Assembly: GCA_947631785.1 (NCBI GenBank)
Contig: CANRMR010000014.1
Location: 1 to 45,465, forward strand
DNA length: 45,465 bases
Origin: an uncultured Clostridia bacterium
Lineage (GTDB): Bacteria; Bacillota; Clostridia; TANB77; CAG-508
Reading direction: 5' to 3'
In this document: positions 18,627 through 28,703 of the stretch, piece after piece
How positions within the stretch are numbered: position 1 is the stretch's first letter
How the letters are laid out: every line of letters starts with the position of its first letter
Made by a program: the position numbers and the translations under genes
The notes under the pieces: generated by a model
What the model was told of the DNA's origin: nothing
Databases searched by the model: none
What the model saw: only the letters and a program-made list of their open reading frames with translations

Positions 18627-19184
18627 ATGGGAATTGTTGAAATTTTATTGGTAAGCATTAGTTTAGGAATGGATGCCTTTGCAGTTTCAGTATGCAAAGG
18701 CTTATCTATGAGTAAAATGAATTGGAATAAAGCTATAATTGTTGCATCGTATTTTGCAATTTTTCAAATGATTATGCCAGTTATAGGATATTTTCTAGGA
18801 AAAAGTTTTGAAGAAATAATTACAGCCTATGACCATTGGATTATATTTATATTACTTGGAATAATTGGAATTAATATGATAAAAGAATCATTTGAAGAAA
18901 ATAAAGAAAAACAAAATGATAGTGTAAAAGTAAAAGAAATGTTAGGATTAGCAATAGCAACAAGTATAGATGCATTAGCAATAGGAATTACGTTTGCATT
19001 TTTAAATGTAAATATGATAATTGCAATTAACTGTATTGGAATAATTACATTTTTGCTTTGCATAATTGGGGTTAAAATTGGAAACGTATTTGGAGACAAA
19101 TACAAGAAAAAAGCAGAAATAGCAGGAGGAACAATACTTGTTTTAATGGGACTAAAAATATTATTAGAACATATATTAAAATAA
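18627..19184 (+). CDS. mntP: Manganese efflux pump MntP
   Basis: MntP exports Mn(II). The 185 aa protein has six predicted helices and the duplicated acidic motifs of the family: SLGMDAFAVSVCKG in helix 1 and ATSIDALAIGITFAF in the second half. TAAGGAGA precedes the ATG. The 61 bp upstream gap is too short for a yybP-ykoY manganese riboswitch, and none is seen. Confidence 0.93.
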   Translation: MGIVEILLVSISLGMDAFAVSVCKGLSMSKMNWNKAIIVASYFAIFQMIMPVIGYFLGKSFEEIITAYDHWIIFILLGIIGINMIKESFEENKEKQNDSVKVKEMLGLAIATSIDALAIGITFAFLNVNMIIAINCIGIITFLLCIIGVKIGNVFGDKYKKKAEIAGGTILVLMGLKILLEHILK

Positions 19185-19241
19185 AAAAATGTTAACCAAT
19201 AAAAAATTTACATAAATTTTGAAAAAATTTACAAAAATGTG

Positions 19242-19270
19242 TTGACATTGTATTTTTTTTAGTATATAAT
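19242..19270 (+). promoter_or_regulatory. Consensus sigma-A promoter of the surface-display locus
   Basis: Perfect TTGACA, 17 bp spacer, perfect TATAAT. It is one of the strongest-looking promoters in the window and drives a ~250 nt untranslated leader. Confidence 0.85.
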
Positions 19271-19276
19271 TTTGCT

Positions 19277-19520
19277 AGTTAAGGAAATTATTTGAATTAA
19301 TAGCCTTTTTTACATATAAAAAACAAACAACAATGCATATTAATTTTAATAATTTTGTTTACTTATATTAGCATTCTACTATATGTGTTAATAGGGCGTA
19401 AGTTAACACACATTTATAAATTTAAGTACGGCAGATAAAGCGCTATAGCATAAGTAATTGACATAGATGTAAAATGCTAGATAAGAAAAAACAATTAAAG
19501 GAGGTGAAGGAGGGATAAAA
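19277..19520 (+). promoter_or_regulatory. Long structured 5' leader of the sortase operon, possible riboswitch or attenuator
   Basis: TAGCATT (19369) can pair with AATGCTA (19473), closing a domain that contains a perfect 8 bp hairpin (TGTGTTAA at 19384 with TTAACACA at 19403, loop TAGGGCGTAAG) and a second element around GGCAGATAAAGCGCTATAGC (19430-19449). An AAAGGAGGTG ribosome site follows the closing strand. I do not recognise a known riboswitch class. The 341 bp gap after mntP holds only the promoter and this leader. Confidence 0.5.
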
Positions 19521-19525
19521 ATTAA

Positions 19526-20184
19526 ATGAAAAATATGAAATCTAAACATTCAAAAGAATCAATAAACAAAAAAATAATTTTCATATTAATTTTTATTTTA
19601 ATTGTTTTAATTTTGATAGCCTTTTTTATATTATCAAAATTAAATGACAATAAAGATACGAATCTAGATAACAGTCTTGAAAATACACTTCCAGAAACAC
19701 AAGATAGTGCGCCAATTGAAGAACAACCAGAAGAACAATTTGAAATAGTTGACACCAGTGATATTCCAGATACCTATAAAGGATATAAAGTAATAGGTAA
19801 AATGGTAATAGAAAAAATAGGTGTACAGCAAAGGATTTTATCAGAAACAAGCGATGATTCTTTAAAATATGGCATAACGAAATTTTGGGGACCAGATTTA
19901 AACGAAATACGGAAATGTAAGTTTAACAGGTCATAATTACCAAAGTGTTTATGGAAAATTAAAAAATCTAGAAATAGGAGATTCCTTATATATTGTAGAT
20001 AAATCTGGTAGAAAAGTAGATTATACAGTAACAGAAATATTTCGTAAGGTAGATCCATATGATACTAGCTATATAGATCAAGATCAAGATAATATAAGAA
20101 AAGTAACACTAATTACTTGTGAGGCACGGTGGACGTACTAGATTAATAGTAAGAGCAGAGCATAAAACAAATAACGCATTATAA
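19526..20184 (+). CDS. Class D-like sortase, split by two +1 shifts at CGG
   Basis: Sortases join LPXTG proteins to the cell wall. An N-terminal helix (residues ~16-38) is followed by an acidic linker and the catalytic fold: IEKIGVQQRILSET, then TGHN with the catalytic His, and TLITC with the catalytic Cys followed by RTRLIVRA with the Arg. The frame breaks at 19910 and 20127; omitting the C of CGG at both gives NEIGNVSLTGHN and TCEAGGRTRLIV and a 218 aa protein. Its partner substrate, the LPQTG protein, is the next gene. Two independent breaks would otherwise make it a pseudogene, although its substrate is intact. Confidence 0.87.
19910..19912 (+). other. CGG frameshift site 3 (sortase, first)
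   Basis: The upstream frame reads AAC GAA ATA CGG AAA; omission of C gives ATA GGA AAT GTA AGT (I G N V S), leading to the TGHN motif. Confidence 0.87.
20127..20129 (+). other. CGG frameshift site 4 (sortase, second)
   Basis: After site 3 the frame reads GAG GCA CGG TGG; omission of C gives GAG GCA GGT GGA CGT ACT AGA (E A G G R T R), placing the catalytic Arg strand after TLITC. Unshifted reading stops at TAG shortly after. Confidence 0.87.
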
Positions 20185-20286
20185 ATTATTTTAAAAACAG
20201 AAAATAATAAAATTAGATTAAGATAAAGAATAAATGAAAAAACAAAAGTATAAAATTTCATTTATTAATAAAGGGAGGATTTTAAA

Positions 20287-20961
20287 ATGAAAAAAACAAT
20301 ATTAATGACAATCGTTTTAGTAATGATATTATCAATAGCAAGCGTAGTAAACGCTGAGACAGTTACAGCATCAATTAATGGAGGTACTAGAAACATAACA
20401 ACAGCTCAAAAAACAGTTACATTAACTATAACATTTAGTCAAGAAGTAGATACAGCAAATATCGACGTAAATTATGATAAAGAATTTTTAAAATATAGTG
20501 GAATTACAGTAAATGGTAAATCACTTGGTAATTTAGGTAGTGTAAATGAAACACTAGATAATGGCTTGAAATTTAATTATGCAGGTGGAGAAATTAAAAC
20601 TTTTGAATTAACATTTAATGTATTAAAAACAGCAGGATCAACTACAGTTACTGCAGTTCCAAATAGAATATTCTTAAATGATGCAAGACTTACTGATCTA
20701 ACTACAATTGGTTCTTGGACATATACAATTAAAGAAGAAGAAAAAGCACCAGTTAATAACACAATAACAAATAATACTGTAGATAATACAGTAACAAATA
20801 ATACAACAAATAATACAACAAATAATACAAATACAAATACAGCAAAACCACCTATGTTACCACAAACAGGAGCAGTTGTTTCATATTCTGCAATTGCTAC
20901 AGTAGGAATTGTATTAATTATAACAGTAGGTGCTGTAGCATACTATAAAATGAAAAAATAA
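20287..20961 (+). CDS. LPQTG-anchored single-cohesin-like surface protein
   Basis: Signal peptide residues 1-23 (ends VVNA) are followed by a ~125-residue beta domain resembling a cohesin: VTLTITFSQEVDTANIDVNYD, FLKYSGITVNGK, and the FELTFNVLKTAGSTTVT strand near its end. An Asn/Thr-rich linker (TNNTTNNTTNN type) leads to LPQTG, a hydrophobic helix and a KMKK tail, a complete sortase signal. The adjacent sortase likely anchors it. The three dockerin-bearing genes downstream make a cohesin role plausible; cohesin identity is a by-eye fold judgement. AGGGAGG precedes the ATG. Confidence 0.8.
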   Translation: MKKTILMTIVLVMILSIASVVNAETVTASINGGTRNITTAQKTVTLTITFSQEVDTANIDVNYDKEFLKYSGITVNGKSLGNLGSVNETLDNGLKFNYAGGEIKTFELTFNVLKTAGSTTVTAVPNRIFLNDARLTDLTTIGSWTYTIKEEEKAPVNNTITNNTVDNTVTNNTTNNTTNNTNTNTAKPPMLPQTGAVVSYSAIATVGIVLIITVGAVAYYKMKK

Positions 20962-20998
20962 AAATTATATTTTAAATTTATTAAGGGGGAAAATAAAA

Positions 20999-21961
20999 GT
21001 GAATAAAAAAATATTATTAAGTGTAGCTTTAGTTTTTATATTAATGCTAACAGGGTTAATTTCAGCAAATGCATATGCAACTACAGTAACAGTTCAAGAT
21101 CCAGAAACAAATAAAGATTTTACAGTAACTGCAGGTTTAAGTAAAGCAAGCAGTAATAAATGGAATGCTGAAATAGTATTGTCAAACAAAAATCCAAAAT
21201 TAGAAACTACTTCAGTTAAAAAATTAATTACAAGCTATTTTCCAGGTCTTGAAAGTCAATTTGGAAATAAAATTAAAATAGATAATGGAGTTGGAACAGG
21301 TTCGGTTGTGAAAGTTAATACACAAGATATTACGATTCTATTATATGGAGATGTAGATAAGGATGCAGAAGTAACAGAACATGATGCTTATAAAATTGTA
21401 AAAACTGGTACTGGACTAGAAAATTTAACAGATGCTATATGTGAAAAAGCAGGAGATGTTGATGGTGATGGAGAACTTACAGAAAATGATGCATTTATAA
21501 TAGTAAAGTATAGCGTTGGTAATGCAGAATTTAATAAAGTCACAGTACACACTTTAGTTACTTCTAACTTTGTAGTAGATGCTGATTTAGATGCTAAAAG
21601 TATAGTTATACAACCCTTAAGTGATATTGGTGTTCATGATGCAATTGATCATGCTGTTGCAATAGTTAAAAGCTTTGCAGGTGATAATATCGAAAATATG
21701 ACAGTTAAAGATATATCAAATAAATTATTTAATAAAGAAATAGTAGTAAATGATATGTCTGTAACGTTATCTGGAGTTACCAGAAAGTTAGAGTCTAGTG
21801 ATACACTAAATGTAATAGTTAGTAAATTAAAAAATAGTATTTGGAGTACAAATGTAAAGATGTCAGAATTAACTAAGCATACTGATTTAATTGCTGATCT
21901 AACAGTTGGATCTGACACAACATATACAGTTACATTAAAACAAGTTACAGCAAACAAATAA
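20999..21961 (+). CDS. Secreted dockerin-containing protein (320 aa)
   Basis: A signal peptide (to about residue 27, ANAYA) precedes an N-terminal module also present in the two giant proteins downstream, ending GTGSVVKVNTQDITILLYGD. A type I dockerin-like pair of calcium loops follows: DVDKDAEVTEHD and DVDGDGELTEND, each leading to an AYKIVK / AFIIVKY helix. The remaining ~130 residues (DLDAKSIVIQPLSDIG..) resemble the repeated alpha/beta module of the giants in layout. The start is GTG at 20999 with AAGGGGGAAA upstream. The best partner is the cohesin protein 37 bp upstream. No enzyme domain is seen. Confidence 0.82.
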   Translation: MNKKILLSVALVFILMLTGLISANAYATTVTVQDPETNKDFTVTAGLSKASSNKWNAEIVLSNKNPKLETTSVKKLITSYFPGLESQFGNKIKIDNGVGTGSVVKVNTQDITILLYGDVDKDAEVTEHDAYKIVKTGTGLENLTDAICEKAGDVDGDGELTENDAFIIVKYSVGNAEFNKVTVHTLVTSNFVVDADLDAKSIVIQPLSDIGVHDAIDHAVAIVKSFAGDNIENMTVKDISNKLFNKEIVVNDMSVTLSGVTRKLESSDTLNVIVSKLKNSIWSTNVKMSELTKHTDLIADLTVGSDTTYTVTLKQVTANK

Positions 21962-21999
21962 ATTAAAAATAAATAATTTAAATTTTATTAATGAAGAAA

Positions 22000-22035
22000 C
22001 AGGAATACTTAAACTTATAATATTCCTGTTTTTTT
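22000..22035 (+). terminator. Intrinsic terminator after the small dockerin gene
   Basis: CAGGAATA pairs with TATTCCTG across a 13 nt loop, followed by seven or more T. Confidence 0.88.
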
Positions 22036-22079
22036 ATAAACATAAGATTACATAACAAATAGAAATAATAGGAGAAAAA

Positions 22080-25000
22080 ATGAAAAAAAAATTAATATTA
22101 GGAATAACAATTTTAGGAATATTAATGTTTACTTATTTGTCGATACCTAATGTATATTCAGCAATAATAGACGGAGAAGGAAACTATTTAACATGTAGCT
22201 TAAACCATTCACAAATTGATGATAAATGGACATTATCTGTAGTACTTCCTTCAGTATTACCCAAAAATGAAATTGATGTAGGTTTAGAGAAAAAAGAGAT
22301 TATTGAATTATTTGAAAGTAAATATAAGAAAAATATAATAGAGAGTATAAAAAGTCCAAGTGGTGATGATATAATAGATGATGATTCTTTTGTTGGAACA
22401 GGTTCTATTATAACTTTAAAAAATAAAACTGAAATAACAGTTATCTTATATGGAGATGTAACTTGTAATGGTATAGTAGATGAGTTAGATGCTTTTGCAA
22501 TAGTAAAATATGATTGTAATCTAATTGAATTAAAAGATGAAACTAAAATTGCAGCAAATTTAGTTAAAGATAATGAAGAAACTCAAAAACAAGAAGATGA
22601 AAGTAAAGATCATAACTATTGTATAAATGCTTTAGATGCATTAAGAGTTTTGCAATATTGTAATAATTTAGTAGGCATATCAGAAGAAATTGGACTTACA
22701 ATTGTAGATGAAGAGTTATATGTAGAAGACGAAGAAATATTTTTAGGCAAAACAATAGATTTAGATAGTATATTAAATGATGAAATAAAAAATATTTATG
22801 AAAATGACTATTTTAATACTACATATGAGTATGGAATAAATACAATTAATGGAGAAATAAAACAAAGAATGCCAAAACTAAATGATGTTAAATCACAAAT
22901 AAATACATTTGATTTACTTGCAAGCTTAATAAACATGGAAGAAATTGACTCAGCTATAATAAAAGCAAATAATTCTCAGGAACTTATATTAGATAAAAGT
23001 GAAAATGATAATTTAAATAAAATTTATGATTGGCTAAGTGATAATTCTTTAGAAATATTTAATAAAGAAGATTTTAAAGATGTAATTTTAGGTGATTTAT
23101 CAGGAAAAACATTTTCAGTTACAGTAAATTTAAGTAATAATTATAGATTAGAAAATGAGGAAACATCTAAAACATATAAAATAGAATTTAAAGCATATCC
23201 AATAGAAGTAACATATGACTATGGTTATAAAGAAGAAGGAAAAAGTGAAAACAAAAAAGAATATGTTACATTTGAAAATGCTAGATTATTAGAAAAACCA
23301 GAAATTCCAGTAAGAGAAGAAAAAGTTACAAATTCTGATGGAAGCATAGAAACAATTAAATATAAATTTCTAGGTTGGTATGTTCAATTACCATCTGAAA
23401 ATGGTGAAAATGTAGAAACAGAATTTGATTTTGAAAGATTTATTGTAATAGATAATATAACAATATATGCAAGATGGAATAAAATATTAGATTTAGATAA
23501 CCTAATTTTAAACGAAGTAAAAAATGCAGGTGAAAATGATTATTTTAACACATCATATGAGAAAGGTTCAAACCAAATAAATGTAAATGTAAAACAAAGA
23601 ATGCCAAAATTAACTGAAGTTGCAACAAAAATGAATATATTTGATATATTAAAAAATATAACAAATAACAAAGAAATTGAATCAATTGTTATTACAGCAA
23701 ATGAAACAGATGAACTAAAATTAAATTCAAATAATACAAATATCTTAGATGATATTATAAATTGGATGATTAAAAATAGCATGCAATTATTTGAAAAAGA
23801 AAGTCTAAATGAAATAATTATAGGTGATTTAGAAAATAAGGTAATTTCGGTTAAAGTAAATTTAAATAATTATGTTGAACTTGAAAATGGAGAAAATAGT
23901 AAAATATATAATATATCTTTTAAAGCATATCCAATAGAAGTAACATTTGACCTGCGGATATATGGAAAATGGACAAGACAAAAAATCTACAGTAACACTA
24001 AATAATGCAGGAAAATTACAAGAACCAGAAACACCAATAAGAGAAGAAAAAGTTACAAATTCTGATGGAAGCATAGAAATAGTTAAATATAAATTTTTAG
24101 GCTGGTATTTAAATGATGATGAAAAAGTTAATTTTGAGGATTATATTGTAAAAGATGATGTTACAATATATGCAAAATGGAATAAAATATTGGATTTAGA
24201 TAATTTAGTTGATAAAAGTGTTAATAATATAAAAGCAAATAATTATTTTAGTGCTACATATGAAAATACATTAAGCAAATTAGATATTACTTTAGAGCAA
24301 AGAATGCCAAAGTTTGCTGATGTATTAGAACAATCTAACATTTTTGAATTTATAAAAGATATTTTAAATAATAAAGAAATTGAAAGTGTAACAATTGGAT
24401 TAGACAAAATAGAAGGAATTACTTTAAATGCAAATAATACAGAAATTTTAGAAAATATAACTGAATGGTTAAGCAAAAACAGCCAAGATATATTTGAAAA
24501 AGCAGATTTTAATGAGGTAATACTAGGAGATTTAGATCAAAAGACAATTTTATTTACTGTAAAATTAAATGGTAATGTGCAATTACAAAATGGAGAAAAC
24601 TTTAAAACATATAAAATGTCATTTGATGCATATCCAATAACAGTAACATTAGACTATGGATATAAAGAAGAAGGACAAAACGAAAATAAAAAGACTACAG
24701 TTATATTAGAAACTGCAGGGAAAATAACCGAGCCAGAGATACCTACAAGAAATGATGATACAATAACAGACGAAAAAGGCAGTACAAAAATAATAAAATA
24801 CAAATTTGTAGGTTGGTTTTATGAAACAGTAGATAATAATGGAGAAACAAGTAATAAACAAATGGACTTTGAAAATGGTATTGTAATTGATAATGTTACA
24901 TTATATGCAAAGTGGGAACAAGAAGAAACGCTAGTTGTAAAGACAGTGGATTTAGATAGTATAGTTGATAAACAAATAAAAGCAATTCCTGGAAATGACT

Positions 25001-28000
25001 GTTTTTCATCTACATATAATGTAGGTACAGATACAGTAAATGTAGAAATAAAACAAAGAATACCAAAAATTAGTGATAATATAACAAAATTAAATGTATT
25101 CCAAGCAATAACAAATATATTAAATTCATATGATGTTCAATCTATTACTATATCAGCAGATAAAATAGATAAATTGACTATAAATACGAGCGAAGAGGCG
25201 TCTTTAAATAAGATATATGAATGGATAAATAATAATTGCTTAAAAATGTTTGAAAAAGAAGACTTTAATGATGTAATTTTAGGTGATTTATCAGGAAAAA
25301 CATTTTTAGTTACAATAAATTTAAGTAATAATGCAAAATTAGAAAACGAAGAAACATCAAAAACATATAAAGTTATATTCAAAGCATATCCAATAAAAGT
25401 AACATTAGACTATGGATATAAAGAAGAAGGACAAGATGAAAATAAAATATTAGTAAAAACACTTGAAAATGCAGGAATTTTAAAAGATTACGAAATACCA
25501 GCAAGAAATGGATATAGATTTTTAGGATGGTATAAAAAAGAAGACGAACAAGTCTTAGAACAAGAATTTGATTTTTCAAGTATAATATATGATAATATTA
25601 ATTTAGTAGCTAAATGGTTTAAAGTAGTTAATTTAGATGACTTAGTATGTAAAACTTTAGAAAATGCTGATGGAAATGATGAATTAGATAGTATTTATCA
25701 AAAAGAAGAAAACCAAATAGTTGTAAAAATAAATCATAAATCAACAAAGTTTAGTGATGCTTTAATAAATAGTGATTTAGTTCAATTGCTTGAAAAATTA
25801 GTAACTGATGAAAATATAAAAACAGTAACTATAACAAAAGAAGGTATAAATCCACTTAACATAACTGGAAATTTAGAAGAAATTTTAAATTGGTTTAATG
25901 AAAATAGTTCTAAACTTCTAGGAAAAGAAAGTATAAATGATGCAATTTTGTCAGACTTATCTGATAAAATGTTTTCAATAAATATTAAACTTAAGGATAA
26001 TACCGAATTAGAAGATAGAAAGACAGAAAAAACTTATAATGTAATATTTAAAATAAGTCAAATTGTAGTAACTTATGATTATGGATATGATAATAAAAAA
26101 GATGAAGTAATATTAGAAAAAGATAGTGTAATAGAAGAGCCAGATACACCAGTAAGAGATAGTTATAAATTCTTAGGATGGTATACATCATTAAATAGTG
26201 ATGAATTATTTGATTTTAAAAATAATTTTGTTAAAGAAGACATTACTCTATATGCAAAATGGGCAAAAATAGTTGATATTGATGCAGATGTAAAAAAATA
26301 TATGGATACAATTAGTTCTAATTCAATTATTAAATCTGTATTTAATTTAAATTACTCAGCTAATGAAAGAAACCTTAATATACAAGGTATTAATGAAGAT
26401 ACAACGCTTAGAGAATTGTTATATAATAGTAAAGTAGTAGAAAATTTAATTAATTGTATAGATTTAAAAGATGATAGAACTGTTAGCATTGTTCTTAATA
26501 AAAATGAAAAACAAATAAATTATGCAACTTATACATTTCCACTTTCTGATAAGGCAAAAATGGAACATGATATAACAGAATTAGTTTTTAATTTGTTTGA
26601 TAATTTTTACAATTGCAAAATAGGGTATTTAACTGGTAGAACATTAAAAATTACGATTAAACTTGATAAAGACAAATCAATTCAAAATGATAATAGTACA
26701 GAAAAAACATATACAATAAAATTTTTACAACCAATTTTAAAAAATGAAATAGATCCAGTAGGGGATATTATAAATGGTAATGTAATTAATTCTAATATAT
26801 ATAATGTAAAAAATGAAGGAAATAATAATATAGTAATTACTCCTAAACACAGTAATGATAAACTATCACAAATAAGTGATATGAGCATATATAATGCAAT
26901 AGCTAACCTAATTAATAATAATCAAATAGAAAAAATAAATATGAAATATGGAGATAATAATACAACTATTGATTTGAAATCGGTTATAAAAGATAAAACT
27001 GCCCAAGGGGTAAAATCATATTTTGCAACGAATTGGAGTAAAATATGTTGTTGCAAAGAAGATTGTTGCATAAATGGAAAATGTAATTGGAATACAGCTA
27101 CAAATAATTGTTTAATAGATGGAAGCAATTTAACATTTGAAATAAAACTAATTAATACTAGCAAATTTAGCTTTTCTGGAAAAAATTCAGAAATATATAA
27201 TATTAGCTTTAAAAGAAGTACAGTAGTTGTAACATTTGAAGATAGAAGAGATTCAATAGGCTATTTATCAATTACTGTTCCTGAAGGATTACCAATTAAT
27301 GAAAATATATATGATAAACGTTTACTACAGTATGAGGGGCATGAATTTAAATATTGGTGCACAGACAGTGCTTGTACTAATCAGTATATATTTGGAAAAT
27401 ATCCTGTAACTGAAAATTTAACTTTGTATTCTTCATATTATACTATAATAAATACTGACAAGGAGATACAAGATAAAATAAAAAGTTCAAGAATTGGTAA
27501 TATATTTAGTGAGGTTTATAGTGAAACATCTCGAACCAAAAATATATCAATTATATTAAAAACTGGAACTAAGGATATAACAGAAATATTAAACTCAGCA
27601 ATTGCATCTACATTAAATAATGAATTAGCAAATGGTTATATAGATAGAATAGAAGTTAATTATAACAATAAATCTGTTTCTATTACACAAGCTAATAAAG
27701 ATAGTGTAATGAGTACGATATTATCTGAAATTTCTGGTAAAAATATAAAACTTCCGCTTACATCATCTGCAGCAAATACTTCTACTATAGGCAAAATAGT
27801 AGGTGTAACACCAGTGACTATAAAAGTTATTTATAATAAAGATAAAGTTAAATTTGATTCTAAAATGACACTTGTAAATAATTATACAACTACTTATAAT
27901 ATAGCATTTAACAGAATAGTAACTTATGATGAAATGTATGCTTATGGTGCAGATATTATTAAGTCAAGAATTAATGTAAATGCTGATATTAAAAATAAAA

Positions 28001-28428
28001 TTAGTGGAAGAGTTGACAAATCAAACATTTATATAAATGTAAGTAGATGTATGAAGACTATTGCTATGAATGTTATTCCAGGTTCTGGAATAAAAACTGC
28101 ACTTTTAGATTTCTTGAATACAGATTGTATAAAGGGAATTTATTTATGGGAGACAAATGATAGCCATAATTATAAATATCCATCAATGACAAGACAGCAA
28201 GCTGTTTATTTAACTTATAAAGATATAAATGTAGATGACATTTTTGAATTGTACGATAAATTTTCTAATGCGTTTGGCGGTTGTGAAAATTTGCCTTTAA
28301 GAAGATTTGTAAGTAGTAGTTATAATATAAAAATAATGGTACAACTTGATCTAGCAGATAATTGTAGATGGGAAAATGGTAAACCTTTAACTTATACTAT
28401 AATGGCTGAAGATGTTCCAGTAGAATAA
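22080..28428 (+). CDS. Giant dockerin protein 1, modular repeat surface protein, split by a +1 shift at CGG
   Basis: With the C at 23955 omitted this is 2115 aa. Order: signal peptide (1-28), N-module (to ~120), dockerin-like domain (~122-205; first loop DVTCNGIVDELD, second loop degenerate), then nine copies of an alpha/beta module (A) starting near residues 226, 470, 704, 956, 1183, 1398, 1558, 1789 and 1950. Module A has IKQRMPK, an NKEIES..I strand, W..NS..FEKE and GDL..KT motifs. Six copies are followed by an InlB-B/Flg_new-like repeat (module B: FLGWY ... TIYAKW). Module A7 has a cysteine cluster (CCCKEDCC..C). No enzyme or LPXTG motif; wall attachment through the cohesin protein is inferred. 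I do not recognise module A. Confidence 0.85.
23955..23957 (+). other. CGG frameshift site 5 (giant dockerin protein 1)
   Basis: The upstream frame reads TTT GAC CTG CGG ATA; omission of C gives GAC CTG GGA TAT ATG GAA (D L G Y M E), matching the DYGYKEEG segment at the same place in every other module. Confidence 0.85.
27046..27114 (+). other. Cysteine-cluster insert in module A7
   Basis: It encodes CCCKEDCCINGKC followed by NWNTATNNC, seven cysteines within 22 residues. The same insert (CCCEDDCCKDGKC) is at 31240-31308 in the second giant protein, while other modules lack it. Confidence 0.85.
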
Positions 28429-28440
28429 TATTTTATCAAA

Positions 28441-28478
28441 AAAAGAGGGTACATTTAAAAATATGAACCCTCTTTTCT
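28441..28478 (+). terminator. Intrinsic terminator of giant dockerin gene 1
   Basis: AAAAGAGGGT pairs with ACCCTCTTTT, with an inner CAT/ATG stem, and ends in a T-rich run. The same AAAAGAGGG stem recurs at 45291. Confidence 0.88.
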
Positions 28479-28523
28479 TATGTAATTGTGATTTTATTTT
28501 TTTACATAAAATACGTTATTTGG

Positions 28524-28552
28524 TTGACAATAATGCTATTTTGTTATATAAT
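28524..28552 (+). promoter_or_regulatory. Consensus promoter of giant dockerin gene 2
   Basis: Perfect TTGACA, 17 bp spacer, perfect TATAAT. A ~150 nt leader follows, with a small GGGT/ACCC hairpin near 28663-28676. The gene is thus a separate transcription unit from gene 1. Confidence 0.82.
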
Positions 28553-28703
28553 TATAGTGTTAATAAAATGCTAAAATTTGACAATTAATTAAAAATACAT
28601 AAAAAAAATTTAAAAATTAATCTTTAATTATAATTTAAGAAGTGACATAATATAAAGTTTTGGGTAACTTTAAACCCTAAATATATTATACAAGGAGAAA
28701 AAA

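Noticed and set aside
19277-19520. Known c-di-GMP-I or -II riboswitch
   Set aside because: The conserved core sequences of either class are not present, so only a structured leader is reported.
19526-20184. Sortase as a decayed pseudogene
   Set aside because: Both breaks are the same CGG event seen in core genes such as holA and pyrD, and all catalytic motifs are intact once corrected.
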